64,000 nt of DNA from Notospermus geniculatus (taxonomy: Eukaryota; Nemertea; Pilidiophora; Heteronemertea; Lineidae). Positions 9,865 through 20,960 of this stretch are shown in pieces. Below the pieces are notes generated by a model, which was not told where the DNA came from, ran no database searches, and was given only the letters and a program-made list of their open reading frames with translations. Each line of letters starts with the position of its first letter. The first letter of the stretch is position 1. The stretch covers positions 49,657-113,656 of the forward strand of contig NMRB01002303.1 of the NCBI GenBank assembly GCA_002633025.1, read 5' to 3'. The translations under genes were made by a program, and so were the position numbers.

Positions 9865-11725
9865 TATTTTTTCTATGAAGATCAAACTCATATATTGCGT
9901 ACCACCTTCGGCAACTTGCTCCCTAACCTTTGCAAACACCGAGTCAAGAAAACAACCCCAGGCTTACTTAGGACCGACTGCATATAATATATGTCTCCAA
10001 GTAAGAAAGAAGGATTGGTGAAATGAAAAGGATGAGAGATACTTGTAAGAGAAGCTCGGTGATATGACATTTGGAACTTTTTAAAAAGAATCACGCGTCT
10101 GCCAGCAAAGACTGGCTTACGGTAAGCCCCGATGGCTGATTGAGTGCTGTTATAAATGAAAGCATCATAGATAAACTATGTTACTTCTCGTATTTATGAA
10201 GGAAAGGATTACCTTGGATATATTCAGTAAAGACCGTCTTATTGCGAACAGGATTTGAAGGACGTACAAACAACTGAAGAATGCATTAGTAGGGCAAGTG
10301 TGTACGGTTCCATTGAGGTGACACCAGCCGCTTTCGCTTCTCGCTCATGGCCTTCGGCATTTTCGTTCCGTCCACCGGCATTCAGAGCCGCCTTTTCTTA
10401 ATCACCGAAACGTTTGCCGACAGATGATACACCAAAATTGCAGACGTAAGGTCACAGAGACCTGGCTTTGCCAGTGCCCGGATCTAACTCCTATTATCAT
10501 AAAGGCGTCAGCGTGAGGACTTCGATTCAAAGAGCTCAACAGCCTGCTCTGTGGTCAGCAAGCCGACCATCACCAACAGGGGAAGCTCATCTGATTCTCC
10601 CCAGACTATCTGGCCTGACTCCCATCTAGCCTGGTTTGAATCCATCACATTTCCCGCTTTTGAGGAGCACATGGGCCTCACCAATCATCGGTGTGCGAAG
10701 GAAAATCGACGTGCCAATCAAAATCCGTGTTACAAAAGTGTGCAGGAAGAGACGAGAAAGTGCCAAACGGCGATTTGTTTCACGAGTTCCGATTGGCTCG
10801 GGGGCGGGGATCAAGTCGGGGTCAGATTAATTTATAACTTATGAGTTAACGCAAAAGATGACATGATTGGGACAAGGCTAAAGACACAGTCGATGGCCTT
10901 GTTTGGACAAGATGGGGAAGCTGGACTCCCGTAATTCGAGATATTTGTTACCTTACAGCCTCCATCCCCGATGGCGGAAAGTCTGGCAATTTTCTCTAAT
11001 TTCAAATTCCAAAATCGTACAAACGTCTTGCCAACGTATGAAACTGTTGTCGGGATCAATGTCATGGTTCCCAAAAAAATCAGCGAAGATCGTTCGAAAA
11101 CTGATCCATCACTTTTTGGTTTGTTGCTGGAACATGATCAACTTTGATGAATGACCCAATTCAATCAACTAGGACCTGCAGCGAATGGCATCACTCCCGA
11201 GACCGCCCTGGGATTCGATGAAGCTGCACAATCTGAAGAGGTCGCCACCATCGTTCCTCGGCTAAGACCTCTGAAAAGGGCTGGAACCCAGCACAAGATT
11301 CTTGTGCTCATCGATTTTACAAATTATTTGATAAAATAATCCACCGAAAATTAGAATTTGTTCCAGTATTTGTAAAAATACTACACAATGTACTATTTTA
11401 ACATTCCGTTGGATATTCAATGTTTTATAAAGGAACGAAGTACGAACTCTTTCGAATCCCTACGCAATTGGTTGTGCAACGGTCAGAAATTCATCCGCCT
11501 TGAACAATGCATTTGCATTGTGCAAAAGTAGTACCGGTCTCGCCCTTTCCAGAGTTTAATGTGGCATTGAACTCTGGGTACGAGATTGGTACATGTAGCT
11601 GCAGTCAGTTCATGATTAGGGTGTGTTGTTTCAAAAAGTGTTCCGTCCGACACCAGAATATTTTCACCCTTCTTTTGTCTACTGGTGAAAGGCTGTTTCT
11701 TGAAACTCTACAATATTCATGTCAA
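9865..11725. repeat. Tandem segmental duplication, unit 1 (1861 bp)
   Basis: The unit starts at TATTTTTTCTATGAAGATC and runs directly into unit 2, which starts with the same words at 11726. By eye the two are nearly identical over most of the length. Unit 1 keeps about 380 bp (roughly 11231-11608) that unit 2 lacks. The ORFs inside are short and differ between units by frameshifts and stops, so I do not call them genes. Confidence 0.9.
10681..10895 (+). promoter_or_regulatory. Promoter-like module in unit 1 (CCAAT, GC box, TATA, ATG)
   Basis: CCAATCA at 10681 and 10714, inverted ATTGG at 10792, GGGGCGGGG at 10801, a TATAA-like TTTATAACTT at 10831 and an ATG at 10893 opening MALFGQDG, stopped after 13 codons. 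The arrangement resembles a compact RNA polymerase II promoter. It is conserved in unit 2 (ATG 12756) and at 40768-40981. Confidence 0.5.
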
Positions 11726-13187
11726 TATTTTTTCTATGAAGATCAAACTCATATATTGCGTACCACCTTCGGCAACTTGCTCCCTAACCTTTGCAAACAC
11801 CGAGTCAAGAAAACAACGCCAGGCTTACTTAGGACCAACTGCATATAATATATGTCTCCAAGTAAGAAAGAAGGATCGGTGAAATGAAAAGGATGAGAGA
11901 TACTTGTAAGAGAAGCTCGGTGATATGACATTTGGAACTTTTTAAAAAGAATCACGCGTCTGCCAGCAAAGACTGGCTTACGGTAAGCCCCGATGGCTGA
12001 TTGAGTGCTGTTATAAATGAAAGCATCATAGATAAACTATGTTACTTCTCGTATTTATGAAGGAAAGGATTACCTTGGATATATTCAGTAAAGACCGTCT
12101 TATTGCGAACAGGATTTGAAGGACGTACAAACAACTGAAGAATGCATTAGTAGGGCAAGTGTGTACGGTTCCATTACTGGTGACACCAGCCGCTTTCGCT
12201 TCTCGCTAATGGCCTTCGGCATTTTCGTTCCGTCCACCGGCATTTAGATCCGCCTTTTTTAAATCACCGAAACGTTTGTCGACAGACGATACACCAAAAT
12301 CGCAGACGTATGTAAGGTCACAGAGACCTGGCTTTGCCACTGGCCGGATCTAACTCTTGCAACATTATTATAAAGGCGTCAGTGTCAGGACTTATCAACA
12401 GCCTGCTCTGTGGTCAGCAAGCCGAACATCACCAACAGGGGAAGCTCATCTGATTCTCCCCAGTCTATCTGGCCTGACGCCCATCTAGCCTGGTTTGAAT
12501 CCATCACATTCCCCGCTTCTGAGGAGCTCAGAGCCTCAACCAATCATCGGTGTGCGAAGGCTAATCGACGTGCCAATCAAAATCTGTGTTACAAAAGTGT
12601 GCGGGAAGAGACGAGAAAGTGCCAAACGGCGATTTGTTTCACGCGTTCCGATTGCCTCGGGGGCGGGGTCAAGTCGAGGTCAGATTCATTTATAATTTAT
12701 GAGTTACTGTAACGCAAAAGATGACATGATTGGAACAAGGCTAAAGACGCAGTCGATGGCCTTGTTTGGACGAGATGGGCAAGCTGGACTCCGGTAATTC
12801 CCCCGAGGACGGCAACAAAGTCTGGCAATTTTCTCTAATTTCAAATTCCAAAATCGTACAAACGTCTTGCCAACGTATGAAACTGTTGTCGGGATCAATG
12901 TCATGGTTGCCAAAAAATCATCGAAGATCATTCGAAAACTGATCCATCACTTTTTGGTCTGTTGCTGGAACATGATCAACTTTGATGAATGACCCAATTC
13001 AATCAACCACTAGGACCTGCAGCGAATTGCATCACTCCCGAGACCCGCCCTGGGATTCGATGAAGCTGCAGACAGTTCACGATAGGGTGTGTTTAAAAAA
13101 GTGTTCCGTCCGACACCAGAATATTTTCACCCTTCTTTTGTCTACTGGTGAAAGGCTGTTTCTTGAAACTCTACAATATTCATGTCA
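11726..13187. repeat. Tandem segmental duplication, unit 2 (1462 bp)
   Basis: It repeats unit 1 from TATTTTTTCTATGAAGATC to CAATATTCATGTCA, with small indels and one deletion of about 380-400 bp. The promoter-like module recurs, with CCAAT near 12540 and 12573, GGGGGCGGGG near 12659, TATAATTTATGAG near 12692 and ATG at 12756. Confidence 0.9.
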
Positions 13188-14294
13188 GATCTAGGTATCA
13201 TGGAGCTCTAAATCATGGCACTGCAAACTAATTGATCTATTAACCCTTTAAAGTATGAGAGCAGAAAGTAGTTTTGGTGTCGGACGGAACGATAGATTTT
13301 ACTGGTAAGCTCAATATTTTTTGATACCCTCCTTCAAATGAGTGTAAACTGTACATCCCAGATGGAGAAACTAATAGATAAAGGTCTATATTATCAAATA
13401 CTACATTTGATTTTTGGAAAATCAATGGCACAAATCTTTGTGATCATTTCAAAGTTAAATTTTGCCCCATTTTCTTGGGTGACCAATGTTGAAACACACC
13501 CATTTGTTGTTGGTTCAGCCGCCGATGGGAACCCTGCAGTATCACTAGACCGAACACTATCCTGATTAAAAATACTAGGACAGACGCAAGCAACCATCAT
13601 GGCGCCCGCTGGTCTATATTTAGCTCGGCGTCGGTCTATTGCTCTTGGAGCTGTAGAATGACGTCACTGGCCGGGAATCCGGCTCAGATCATTCGGTTTC
13701 ACCGGTCTTCGAATGCAAGCTGCCCAGAAGACCGGGTACCAGTCTACAGTATCACCGCGGCGTGGCGCTGCAAGCATCCCGGTCAAACACGCGTGGCCTG
13801 CTACCCAAAAATAACCAAACTGTCCTGATTAGTTTTCATACCATACGGAGAAAAAACTTTCCTCGACAACCAGATAATGCGATCAGGAGGCTTGGTCTCT
13901 CCAATATATCACAAAATGACATCACATCTTCCCAACCGGTCAACCTCACTGACCTATAGTCTCCATACGCCGCTATGATTCTTAATTTTCTGATCCGCGG
14001 GGTAGCCATGTTGATCCCAGATTGTGATCCATAGTCCGATTTATTAACCAAAAGATGGGGAGGATGATATATTTATAGAATCGAATATAAATCAAAGTAT
14101 GACAGAGAAGCTACCTGGCAAAGAAATGGCCGAGAACGGCCTGACCTTCACTGCTGTTAGGGACAACAAAGTTGTTTTTTTCGCCATCACCCGTCCACGT
14201 CAACAGAAACATCGCGTGTTTCCCTGACTTGTGTACCAGATACAACACTTTTAGTCTAAATACTAGACTAAAAACGTTACATCTGGTAAATTTC
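13188..14294. other. No gene recognised
   Basis: GTTCCGTCCGACACC (about 13102) recurs inverted as GGTGTCGGACGGAAC (about 13276), the remains of a foldback at the end of unit 2. ORFs at 13338-13565 and 13762-13959 carry no recognisable features. Confidence 0.4.
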
Positions 14295-14303
14295 CTTTGG
14301 CGC

Positions 14304-14595
14304 TAGTCTCGTGCCACCAGACTCTTGCAATTTCCAATAAATTTCCAATTTTAGAGTCTGGTCCGTATAGTCACTTTCACTTGTAATGTTGTAAAACCAT
14401 CATGGCGGACAATCTACCCAAAACTGATGACGTAGAACACAACTACACTGCACTTCATGCATGCATGCATAACACATTGGTAGTGACTAGCCAATCAGCG
14501 AAGCTGAGAATTGCTACAATGAGAATTGCGTTCCGTGCCAGACCCTCGGTCTGACGACCTCGGAGTATGACCGAGGGGCTGGTTGCGCGAGACTA
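14304..14595. mobile_element. 292-bp MITE with perfect 9-bp target-site duplication (family F9, copy 1)
   Basis: The termini are TAGTCTCG and CGAGACTA. The flanks are CTTTGGCGC at 14295-14303 and 14596-14604, an exact 9-bp duplication. The interior holds AGAGTCTGG arms, GGCGGACAATCTACC and a CATGCATGCATGCA run. A second copy in reverse orientation at 52536-53239 has its own perfect 9-bp duplication. A 9-bp duplication fits Mutator-like (MULE) transposition; the assignment is inferred. Confidence 0.9.
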
Positions 14596-14805
14596 CTTTG
14601 GCGCATGACGTTTATTTCCGGTATTACATCTGATAGCAATCAATTTAAATTCTTGTTCGTTGAGATCGCCATGAGAGAGGTTGTCGGAAGCGCAAACGTC
14701 CCTCGTCATGAGCTGACGTCTTTAAAACTTGCGAAGTGCAAACTTGAATACGGGTACAATCACCACCACTAGGCCTACGTCAAAACATATCATATCTTTA
14801 TAATA

Positions 14806-15208
14806 GGGAGGTTTCGCAAATCTGACGAAACACGAAGTACGAAATACGAAATTGCACTTCATCAGTTTATTTCCATGACGTAATGTACATGTATTTCAGG
14901 AGATGGTACCACAAATATCGTCTGCTGCAAGAGGGTCTTTTAGCGTTTGGCGTTAGACCGATAGACTTACGGTGTATATTAAACTTTGAAATGTATCTTT
15001 CATTTCCATTTCGTAAATACGAAGTGGAAATTTAAAAATTCAAGATGTACTATAACTCTCTCGGTCTCACATGATATGCTAAAAGACGCACTGGCTGCAG
15101 GGACATTATTTGTGGTACCAACCATCTCCAGAAAAACATAAGGTCGTGGAAATGAAGTTGAATTTCGTATGTTGTACTTCGTCTTTCGTCATATTTGCGA
15201 AACCTCAC
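14806..15208. mobile_element. ~403-bp foldback, termini GGGAGGTTTCGCAAAT (copy 1)
   Basis: The left arm GAGGTTTCGCAAATCTGACG continues with ACGAAGTACGAAATACGAAA; the right arm is the inverse, ending TTTGCGAAACCTCAC. Inner arms carry CAGGAGATGGTACCACAAAT and the inverse. A shorter relative lies at 55075-55327. Confidence 0.85.
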
Positions 15209-15658
15209 TTAAATACCTCCATGGTCAAAATGACGATACGATTTTGTCCATGGCGGCAATCGGCACACGTTGTGGTTGTCGTGACTCGATAAACATCGTA
15301 TCACAGATTCCCTGGCTATTTGGGGTTGTCTCCGGAAGGATGCTATCACAACGACAACCGCGGAAGGCACATGTAGATAGGCCTAGATACACATCAGCAA
15401 GTCACGATCGTCAGTGGTGGTCGAAAGCAGACGACACGATTGAACTATTGACCAGGACGAAAAACATCGGTGAATGCAGCGATTTAATCAGCCTTCAGCT
15501 GGATGGAGATGTCCAGCAGAAACTGGCATGTCCGTCCCATGTTGGCCAGGAAGATGGATGACGATATTACCGGTGCTAAGCGTGACTTGGTGGGGTGAAA
15601 AGGTAAAGTGCGAGAAGGTGAAATGAACCGTCGAGGATCAGAGCATCAATTCGTTTAA

Positions 15659-16192
15659 AGGTTACCAGAAAGGGTTTGATCCACTTCTGATTTTCTGTAG
15701 ACCATTAATCAGGCAGCATGAAACTGAAAACCGCATGAAAATCGGATAACCCATTACCAAGTTATGGGAATTTAAAAAGGATGACTACACACCCTGGCAA
15801 CCACGTCAGGGAGCGGAGAACAGCACATTTGATGTCATTGGATTTTTAAACATGTAAAAAACATAAAAAGTACTCGTTTAATAACTTGGGGACTTAGGTG
15901 TAGTTTTGATGTATTTTTCTTGTTCAATCAGTTGTACTGCAGTTATTTCCTCAATATCGATTCTGAGGGCAATATTTGGATTTCTGGATAGCACATTTGA
16001 CCTCATGAACCCACCGCCTGGACAGCCATGGATACATGTACCAAGTTGTTCGGTTGTCATGTAGAAACAACATCTTTAGTTTGGTATAACACTGTAATTA
16101 ATGGTCCAATCTTCATGCAACCTTCATTGACTTGTTTTTTACTCGAACCACTTTTCAGAGAAAAAAATCATGAAATGCCTTTCAGGTAACCT
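15659..16192. mobile_element. TTAA-type element, family AGGTTACC
   Basis: The termini are AGGTTACCAGAAAG and CTTTCAGGTAACCT, with TTAA at 15655-15658 and 16193-16196. The interior is unique and about 500 bp long, without a convincing ORF. Confidence 0.8.
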
Positions 16193-16195
16193 TTA

Positions 16196-16510
16196 ATGAA
16201 GAAACCAGATATGATAGATGGCGCTGCAAGGATGATGACGTCCTGTTCAATCAGCAATCATGGCATCGTAATAAGAGATGTCAACAACGAAAACAGCAAC
16301 AGCAGCCTAATCCATATGTCAGAGAATGTCCCCAAGGGAACCCTCACTTTCAAGCGTGTCATCACTCTAATTGAGTTACGGTCTGTTTTGACGGATGGTT
16401 TCGATCACGTGGGCCGTGAGTGCGCTTCGGTGACGGCCAACACTTCGGATGATGGAACTTCGCTGTGTTCTATAGTTTCCGTTAGTTTTGACACATGGTG
16501 GAACGAGTGA
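16196..16510 (+). CDS. 104-codon ORF, possibly a coding exon
   Basis: It runs from ATG at 16196 to TGA at 16510, immediately after the TTAA element. The second half reads smoothly (for example ECASVTANTSDDGTSLCSIV, ending SFDTWWNE) with Ser/Thr/Asp-rich composition like a receptor tail. No acceptor, homologue or partner exon is identified. Confidence 0.2.
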   Translation: MKKPDMIDGAARMMTSCSISNHGIVIRDVNNENSNSSLIHMSENVPKGTLTFKRVITLIELRSVLTDGFDHVGRECASVTANTSDDGTSLCSIVSVSFDTWWNE

Positions 16511-16658
16511 TTATCGTCAGCATCTAATGTGACAGAGCTACTAGGAAGTTATGCGAACACAAAACAAAGGCGGCACACATTTCCTTTTTTGGCCGCGTTG
16601 CTTCTGAACAAAGCTTTTTCTGCATTGCGTTGGCGGTCGCGCTGTGTAAACAAGGCTT

Positions 16659-17398
16659 ACATGTACAGTCATTGACATTAGTTTATCTACACCTACCACC
16701 TTGAATATTTCAAATACTACTGGGCCCATTTTAACACGGTTTGTACCAAATGAAAGTCTGTCTTCTTGGCCATATTTCTACATCAAAATTTTGGAAATTT
16801 GGAAATATCATAATTATGTAATAGTTAATTAGAAAAAGCCCTAAAAATCAACATTTTTATTATGGAATTTTTTGGTGACTTTTGTTTCAGTTGTGATAGA
16901 ATGGAACTTTCTAAGAATTTTGGGCTTTGTTTCATCAAAATATCTCGAGTGGTTGCTGAGATATTTGAGATAATCGAAATTTTGATAATTTGAGATTTTC
17001 GTGTTTTTCAGGAAATTTTGATGCCATCAGTTAAAGCTAACCTTGGAATATGGGTTTACAATAATTTTGGAACTTTTTGCGTTAACTGGGCAGAGATATT
17101 CATATTTGAAAATACCCCCTTAACTTAAGACATGCTTAGCTTCTAACCAGTTTGTGCTATAAGTTCCAAAACTTCATAATCCTACGTTTTTAGGTGAGCT
17201 CTGTCTACTAATATCAAAATTTTGTGAAAATTTGGAAATTCTCAAAATTTCCAAATTCCCCAAATTTTGATGCAGAATTATGACCAAGGTTATATACTTT
17301 CATGTGGTACAAACCGTGTTAAAATTGGCCCAGTAGTATTTGAAACATTCAAGGTAGTAGGTGTAGATAAACTAATGTCAATGACTGTACATGTACAA
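16659..17398. mobile_element. 740-bp foldback element
   Basis: The outer arms start TACATGTACAGTCATTGACA and include AGTTTATCTACACCTACC, AATACTACTGGGCCCA and AACACGGTTTGTACC, mirrored at 17290-17398. The middle is AT-rich with AAATTTTGGAAATTTGG words. Confidence 0.85.
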
Positions 17399-17680
17399 CG
17401 ACGGAAAGAAAAGATGACTTTCTCATTGCAAAGTGATCACTACATGTATTTGCAAGCCCGAGGTGTAGTTTTCCTAAAGAATGTTAGGATTACGTTCTAC
17501 AAATAGTCAAAGACCTGCGAATTGTTGCAATCCGATTTGTTGACATCGTCTGCGTATTTCAGGTTTTTCCTACCTCTCATCACACTCGTTATATTCACTG
17601 CGAACCTGAAGTATTCGGATAAAACTCATTAACTGTAGTTCAAATAGTGCAGATGTACCTTTAGTAGGCCACTTATTATT

Positions 17681-17829
17681 GGGAGGTTTAGAAATCAAAC
17701 GATAAACGTAAACTTTATGACAACGTTATTTTTCATACTACACATTCACCAGATTTTATATTGCTGTTTCGGTACAAAAATAACGTTGTCGTTAACGTTT
17801 ACGTTTATCGTTTGATTTGTAAACCTCCC
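17681..17829. mobile_element. 149-bp foldback MITE (family F1, copy 2) with TATT duplication
   Basis: It runs from GGGAGGTTTAGAAATC to GATTTGTAAACCTCCC and is flanked by TATT at 17677-17680 and 17830-17833. It is nearly identical to 1298-1446, including the unpaired centre. Confidence 0.85.
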
Positions 17830-17833
17830 TATT

Positions 17834-18723
17834 GTGTACTTCATTAGGCAATAATTGTCAATCAGTGTTGTTGCGGGAAAAAACTATTGACAACAACGCA
17901 AAACGTTTTAAATTCAAGACATGATATTCTGAAAATAAACAAATTGGCAAAACTCTCAAGCAGCACGTGCGTTACCCAAACTGGTGCTGCCATCTATGAG
18001 ATCGGGGCGGCTCAAACCCGAGCGTAGAGTATCTGTTGGTAAATGACGCCTGTGACTCAAGAAAGCCTTATTATACCATGAAATCTGACATTTTCCGAGA
18101 CGGCGCGGGTTAAAATCAAAATCTATTCCATCACAGCTAACCAAACAAACAAATATGGCAGACGATACAATCATTGTTGAATATATAGATCCCACTGTTG
18201 TCATTCATTTCCAATCGTTCGCCTCTCTTGTATCGATTTCGCTTGTGATTGATGAAGTTTTACTCCGAACTCTGTCGACGATCTGATTAACTGATCGAGA
18301 AATAATCAAATTCATTTAGTGCTGAGCCTGTCATTTCACATCGAGCTCAAACGACGTAGATAACGAACCACCATGTGTTATTGCCAGTCAAAATGCTCAA
18401 CTAAACGGTCGTAACATTGATATCCCACTTGGTGATTCGCCGCAAGATAAAAACGGCGCTGTCAGTCTCCAGTGCTGATCACTTGCTCATCTTATTCATA
18501 CGCTATTGATAAAGTAGTGCCCGGGATAACCGCCGTCAGGTACCGGCGCTGTGATTTAATCCCTGCGCTGTAGTTCCTCTTGAGCAGTTTGCATCGAGGA
18601 GACCGCGAAGTTAACTTATCTGAGGAGTTACGCTAAAGAGTAAAATAAAAACAAGTTACATACGTCTTTCTCTTTTCGATTTCCTGTTTCTTTATCATTG
18701 GTAATAATAGTGGGAAAAAGCTT
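17834..18723. other. No gene recognised; upstream region of the GPCR exon
   Basis: A minus-strand ORF at 17956-18204 has a hydrophobic start but no other support. No TATA box is evident near the GPCR exon; its promoter or an earlier exon could lie here. Confidence 0.3.
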
Positions 18724-18855
18724 TTGTGTATTGTGGTTACGGTGTCTTTTCAACTGGAATTATTTCAATTTTTACGGAGATATTTGAATTCTACGGATAC
18801 TAGTTTTGTGATACGGTATTTTAACGATGTCGTACCGCATGAAAACGCAACCCAA

Positions 18856-19162
18856 ATGGAGGGCTTGATACAAATGTGGAATAACGTCACGAATTCGACA
18901 ATAGGCCCCGGCGAGCCGGGAAATGGTTCAAATACAAACAACCTGACGGATGAGGAAATTTTGTTGGCCGCTCTCGGCCCACGCAGAAATAAACTTTCCA
19001 CGACGATTATACTGACGGTGGTATATTGTCTAATATTTGTTGCCGGATTAGTTGGGAATACGTGCACGTGTATTGTCATCATAAAAAACAACTATATGCA
19101 CACGGCGACAAATTACTATCTCTTCAGCCTAGCAATGTCGGATGTTCTTACTATCATTCTTG
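18856..19162 (+). CDS. First coding exon of a neuromedin-U/pyrokinin-like peptide GPCR
   Basis: The first in-frame ATG is at 18856; the frame stays open upstream to at least 18724, with an extra NAT sequon, so an upstream start or exon is possible. The encoded extracellular N-terminus has sequons NVT, NST, NGS and NLT. TM1 (STTIILTVVYCLIFVAGLVG, then NTCTCIVI) contains the class A GN signature. After the basic loop comes HTATNYYLFSLAMSDVL, the TM2 region with the conserved LAxxD, then TIIL. The NYYLFSLAxSD form is characteristic of neuromedin U, pyrokinin/capa and related peptide receptors. The exon ends at 19162 before the donor GTGAGT in phase 1, splitting the Gly codon after TM2. The product would be a plasma-membrane G-protein-coupled neuropeptide receptor. 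I do not find TM3-TM7 exons in the window. Confidence 0.8.
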
Positions 19163-19308
19163 GTGAGTGTGATTTTACTTTTCATATTCGACTTAAAGCG
19201 AATTGTTCGCCTATTTTTACAGCGTCTTGGATAGAGTTTTTCCCGTCCCGTCATTTTCGCATCATCTTAAAGGGAAGTGTTCACCATTCTCTATAGTTTC
19301 TAACGCTT

Positions 19309-19461
19309 ATGCCCGCTGTACACGATCAAATTTTTCATCCAATTTTTTGGAAATTCAGATTCCAGGCCTATTGGGGCTTCAAAGTACAAACCCGCATGTA
19401 GGCCTTTATTGAGCATATTCAGAAAATTGGATTAAAAATTTGATCGTGTACAGCGGGCATT
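19309..19461. mobile_element. 153-bp palindromic MITE, family ATGCCCGCTGTACACGATC
   Basis: The left arm ATGCCCGCTGTACACGATCA continues AATTTTT; the right arm is its inverse, ending GATCGTGTACAGCGGGCAT. It lies in the presumed GPCR intron. Confidence 0.85.
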
Positions 19462-19524
19462 AGTTATTTCTGTCCAGTCATTTTTTGCATCAGTTATTCA
19501 GAAGTGATGGTCGATTTCATTTAA

Positions 19525-19679
19525 AGGGCCTCTAGAGGCAGCCAGCATGGCAGGGGAAAACCCCGGGGAAAACCCAGGTTGAATACCTCGTACCAGTGAT
19601 TATTACATTAAAGTGGCGCCGCCTGGCCGAAGAACCGGTACTGATAGTAGCCTAATGGCGAGCTGCCTCTAGAGGCCCT
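19525..19679. mobile_element. TTAA-type foldback, family AGGGCCTCTAGAGGCAGC (element A)
   Basis: The termini are AGGGCCTCTAGAGGCAGC and its inverse. The 12-bp end GCCTCTAGAGGC is itself a palindrome. TTAA lies at 19521-19524 and 19680-19683; the second TTAA is also the left flank of element B. Confidence 0.9.
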
Positions 19680-19683
19680 TTAA

Positions 19684-19983
19684 AGGGCCTCTGGAGGCAG
19701 CTTTTAAGTGCACACTGATATGATTAACAGAGAATTGACGGCATGAGGATCCAACTTGGGCATCATTTTGGAAGTAAAATTTCATCAGTGTCAAAATTTG
19801 ATCCACAATTTATTAGTTCATGGTTACTGGCGCCACCTGTGGTGTAGTCGCAGTACTGTAGTCATAGTTTGTACACAGTGTCACCGATCACATCTCTGTG
19901 GATTTTGGCACTTTAAATACCTTTCATTTTCATTCATTTCATTTCTGTTAGTAGCCCAATAGCAAGCCGCCTCTAGAGTCCCT
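19684..19983. mobile_element. TTAA-type foldback, family AGGGCCTCTAGAGGCAGC (element B)
   Basis: It starts AGGGCCTCTGGAGGCAGC and ends GCCGCCTCTAGAGTCCCT, flanked by TTAA at 19680-19683 (shared with element A) and 19984-19987. The interior differs from element A. Confidence 0.9.
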
Positions 19984-20232
19984 TTAAAGCTTCTCATTAG
20001 CGTCCAATGAGTGAATTGATGTTGAATATCGTAAGTTCAAATTCAAAATGATGACAGGAGATAGCAACAGAAATGAAACGCTCTTTGGACGGAGTTTTTA
20101 CGTCACCGCATTCATGTCACTATGTTCAGCCAATAGAATTTTCAGGTCAAATCATTTGCATACATGTACGGTAGGTAAATGGGTCAAGAAAGGTCATGTT
20201 GACGTCATGCGCGACTAATTATCATCAGCTAA

Positions 20233-20434
20233 AGGGCGGCGCACACTAGCGATTTTTCGAGCGATATTCTAGGCGACCGGCCTTGTATTGTGACCACAGC
20301 AGCGACAGAACATATTTTTAGTTTTTTTAGTTTTTGTTGACTCGTTTGCGACAAATGCTTCCTTGGAAGATCAGTGATGTCGCGGATGACATCACTGATC
20401 GACCCCCATAATAGTCGCACGTGTGCGCCGCCCT
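20233..20434. mobile_element. TAAAG-type foldback, family GGGCGGCGCACACTAGCGA (copy 1)
   Basis: The left end AGGGCGGCGCACACTAGCGA pairs with a right end reading GTGTGCGCCGCCCT. The flanks are CTAA and TTAC. The interior (ACATATTTTTAGTTT, TTTGCGACAAATGCTTC and the palindrome ATCAGTGATGTC/GACATCACTGAT) is shared with 48237-48485. Confidence 0.9.
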
Positions 20435-20556
20435 TTACATGTGCACACTTTTGGTTCCTACATGTACCTCGGAAATTCTGATTTATCTGGCTAAGATAAG
20501 GACTCATTATTTTGGTGTCTCTCAATTCCAACAAGACAACTACTCCTGAAGACTAA

Positions 20557-20960
20557 AGCCGTGGTTACACTACATAAAATCCCGGGTTTTTTGCAGTCAC
20601 ACATGTGAATTGCCGGGCTTCAAGAAACCCGTGTCTGAAAAACACGGGTTTTTCAAACACGGCAAGGTCGCCGTGCTTTTCGAAATTCCCGTGCTTCCGT
20701 TAGTTCTTAGCACGGCGACAGATGGCGCAGCCATTAAGTGATTTTCGCGCCATTAAGTCATCTTCGCGCCTCCAACAATGTGTGCCAATACAGAAATGAC
20801 CGAAGAGTCAGTGCATGCAGCGCACCTGTCGCCGGGCTTCTTAACTACAATGTTGTAGTGTGACCTCTCGCCGGGGTTTTCGTACACACGGGTTTGACAC
20901 GGGTCTGGAAAAACACGGGTATTTCAACAGGTTCAACCGTACATGTACATTGTAGCTACT
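20557..20960. repeat. Foldback region with iterated CACGGGTTT words
   Basis: The left end TAAAGCCGTGGTTACACTAC has an inverse-like partner GTAGTGTGACC at about 20857. Between and after, the words CACGGG, AAACCCGTGT and CGCCGGGCTTC alternate in both orientations. The exact right end is unclear. Confidence 0.55.

Noticed and set aside
15169-15561. 130-codon ORF
   Set aside because: Its first part is the right arm of the 14806-15208 foldback; the remainder has no recognisable feature.
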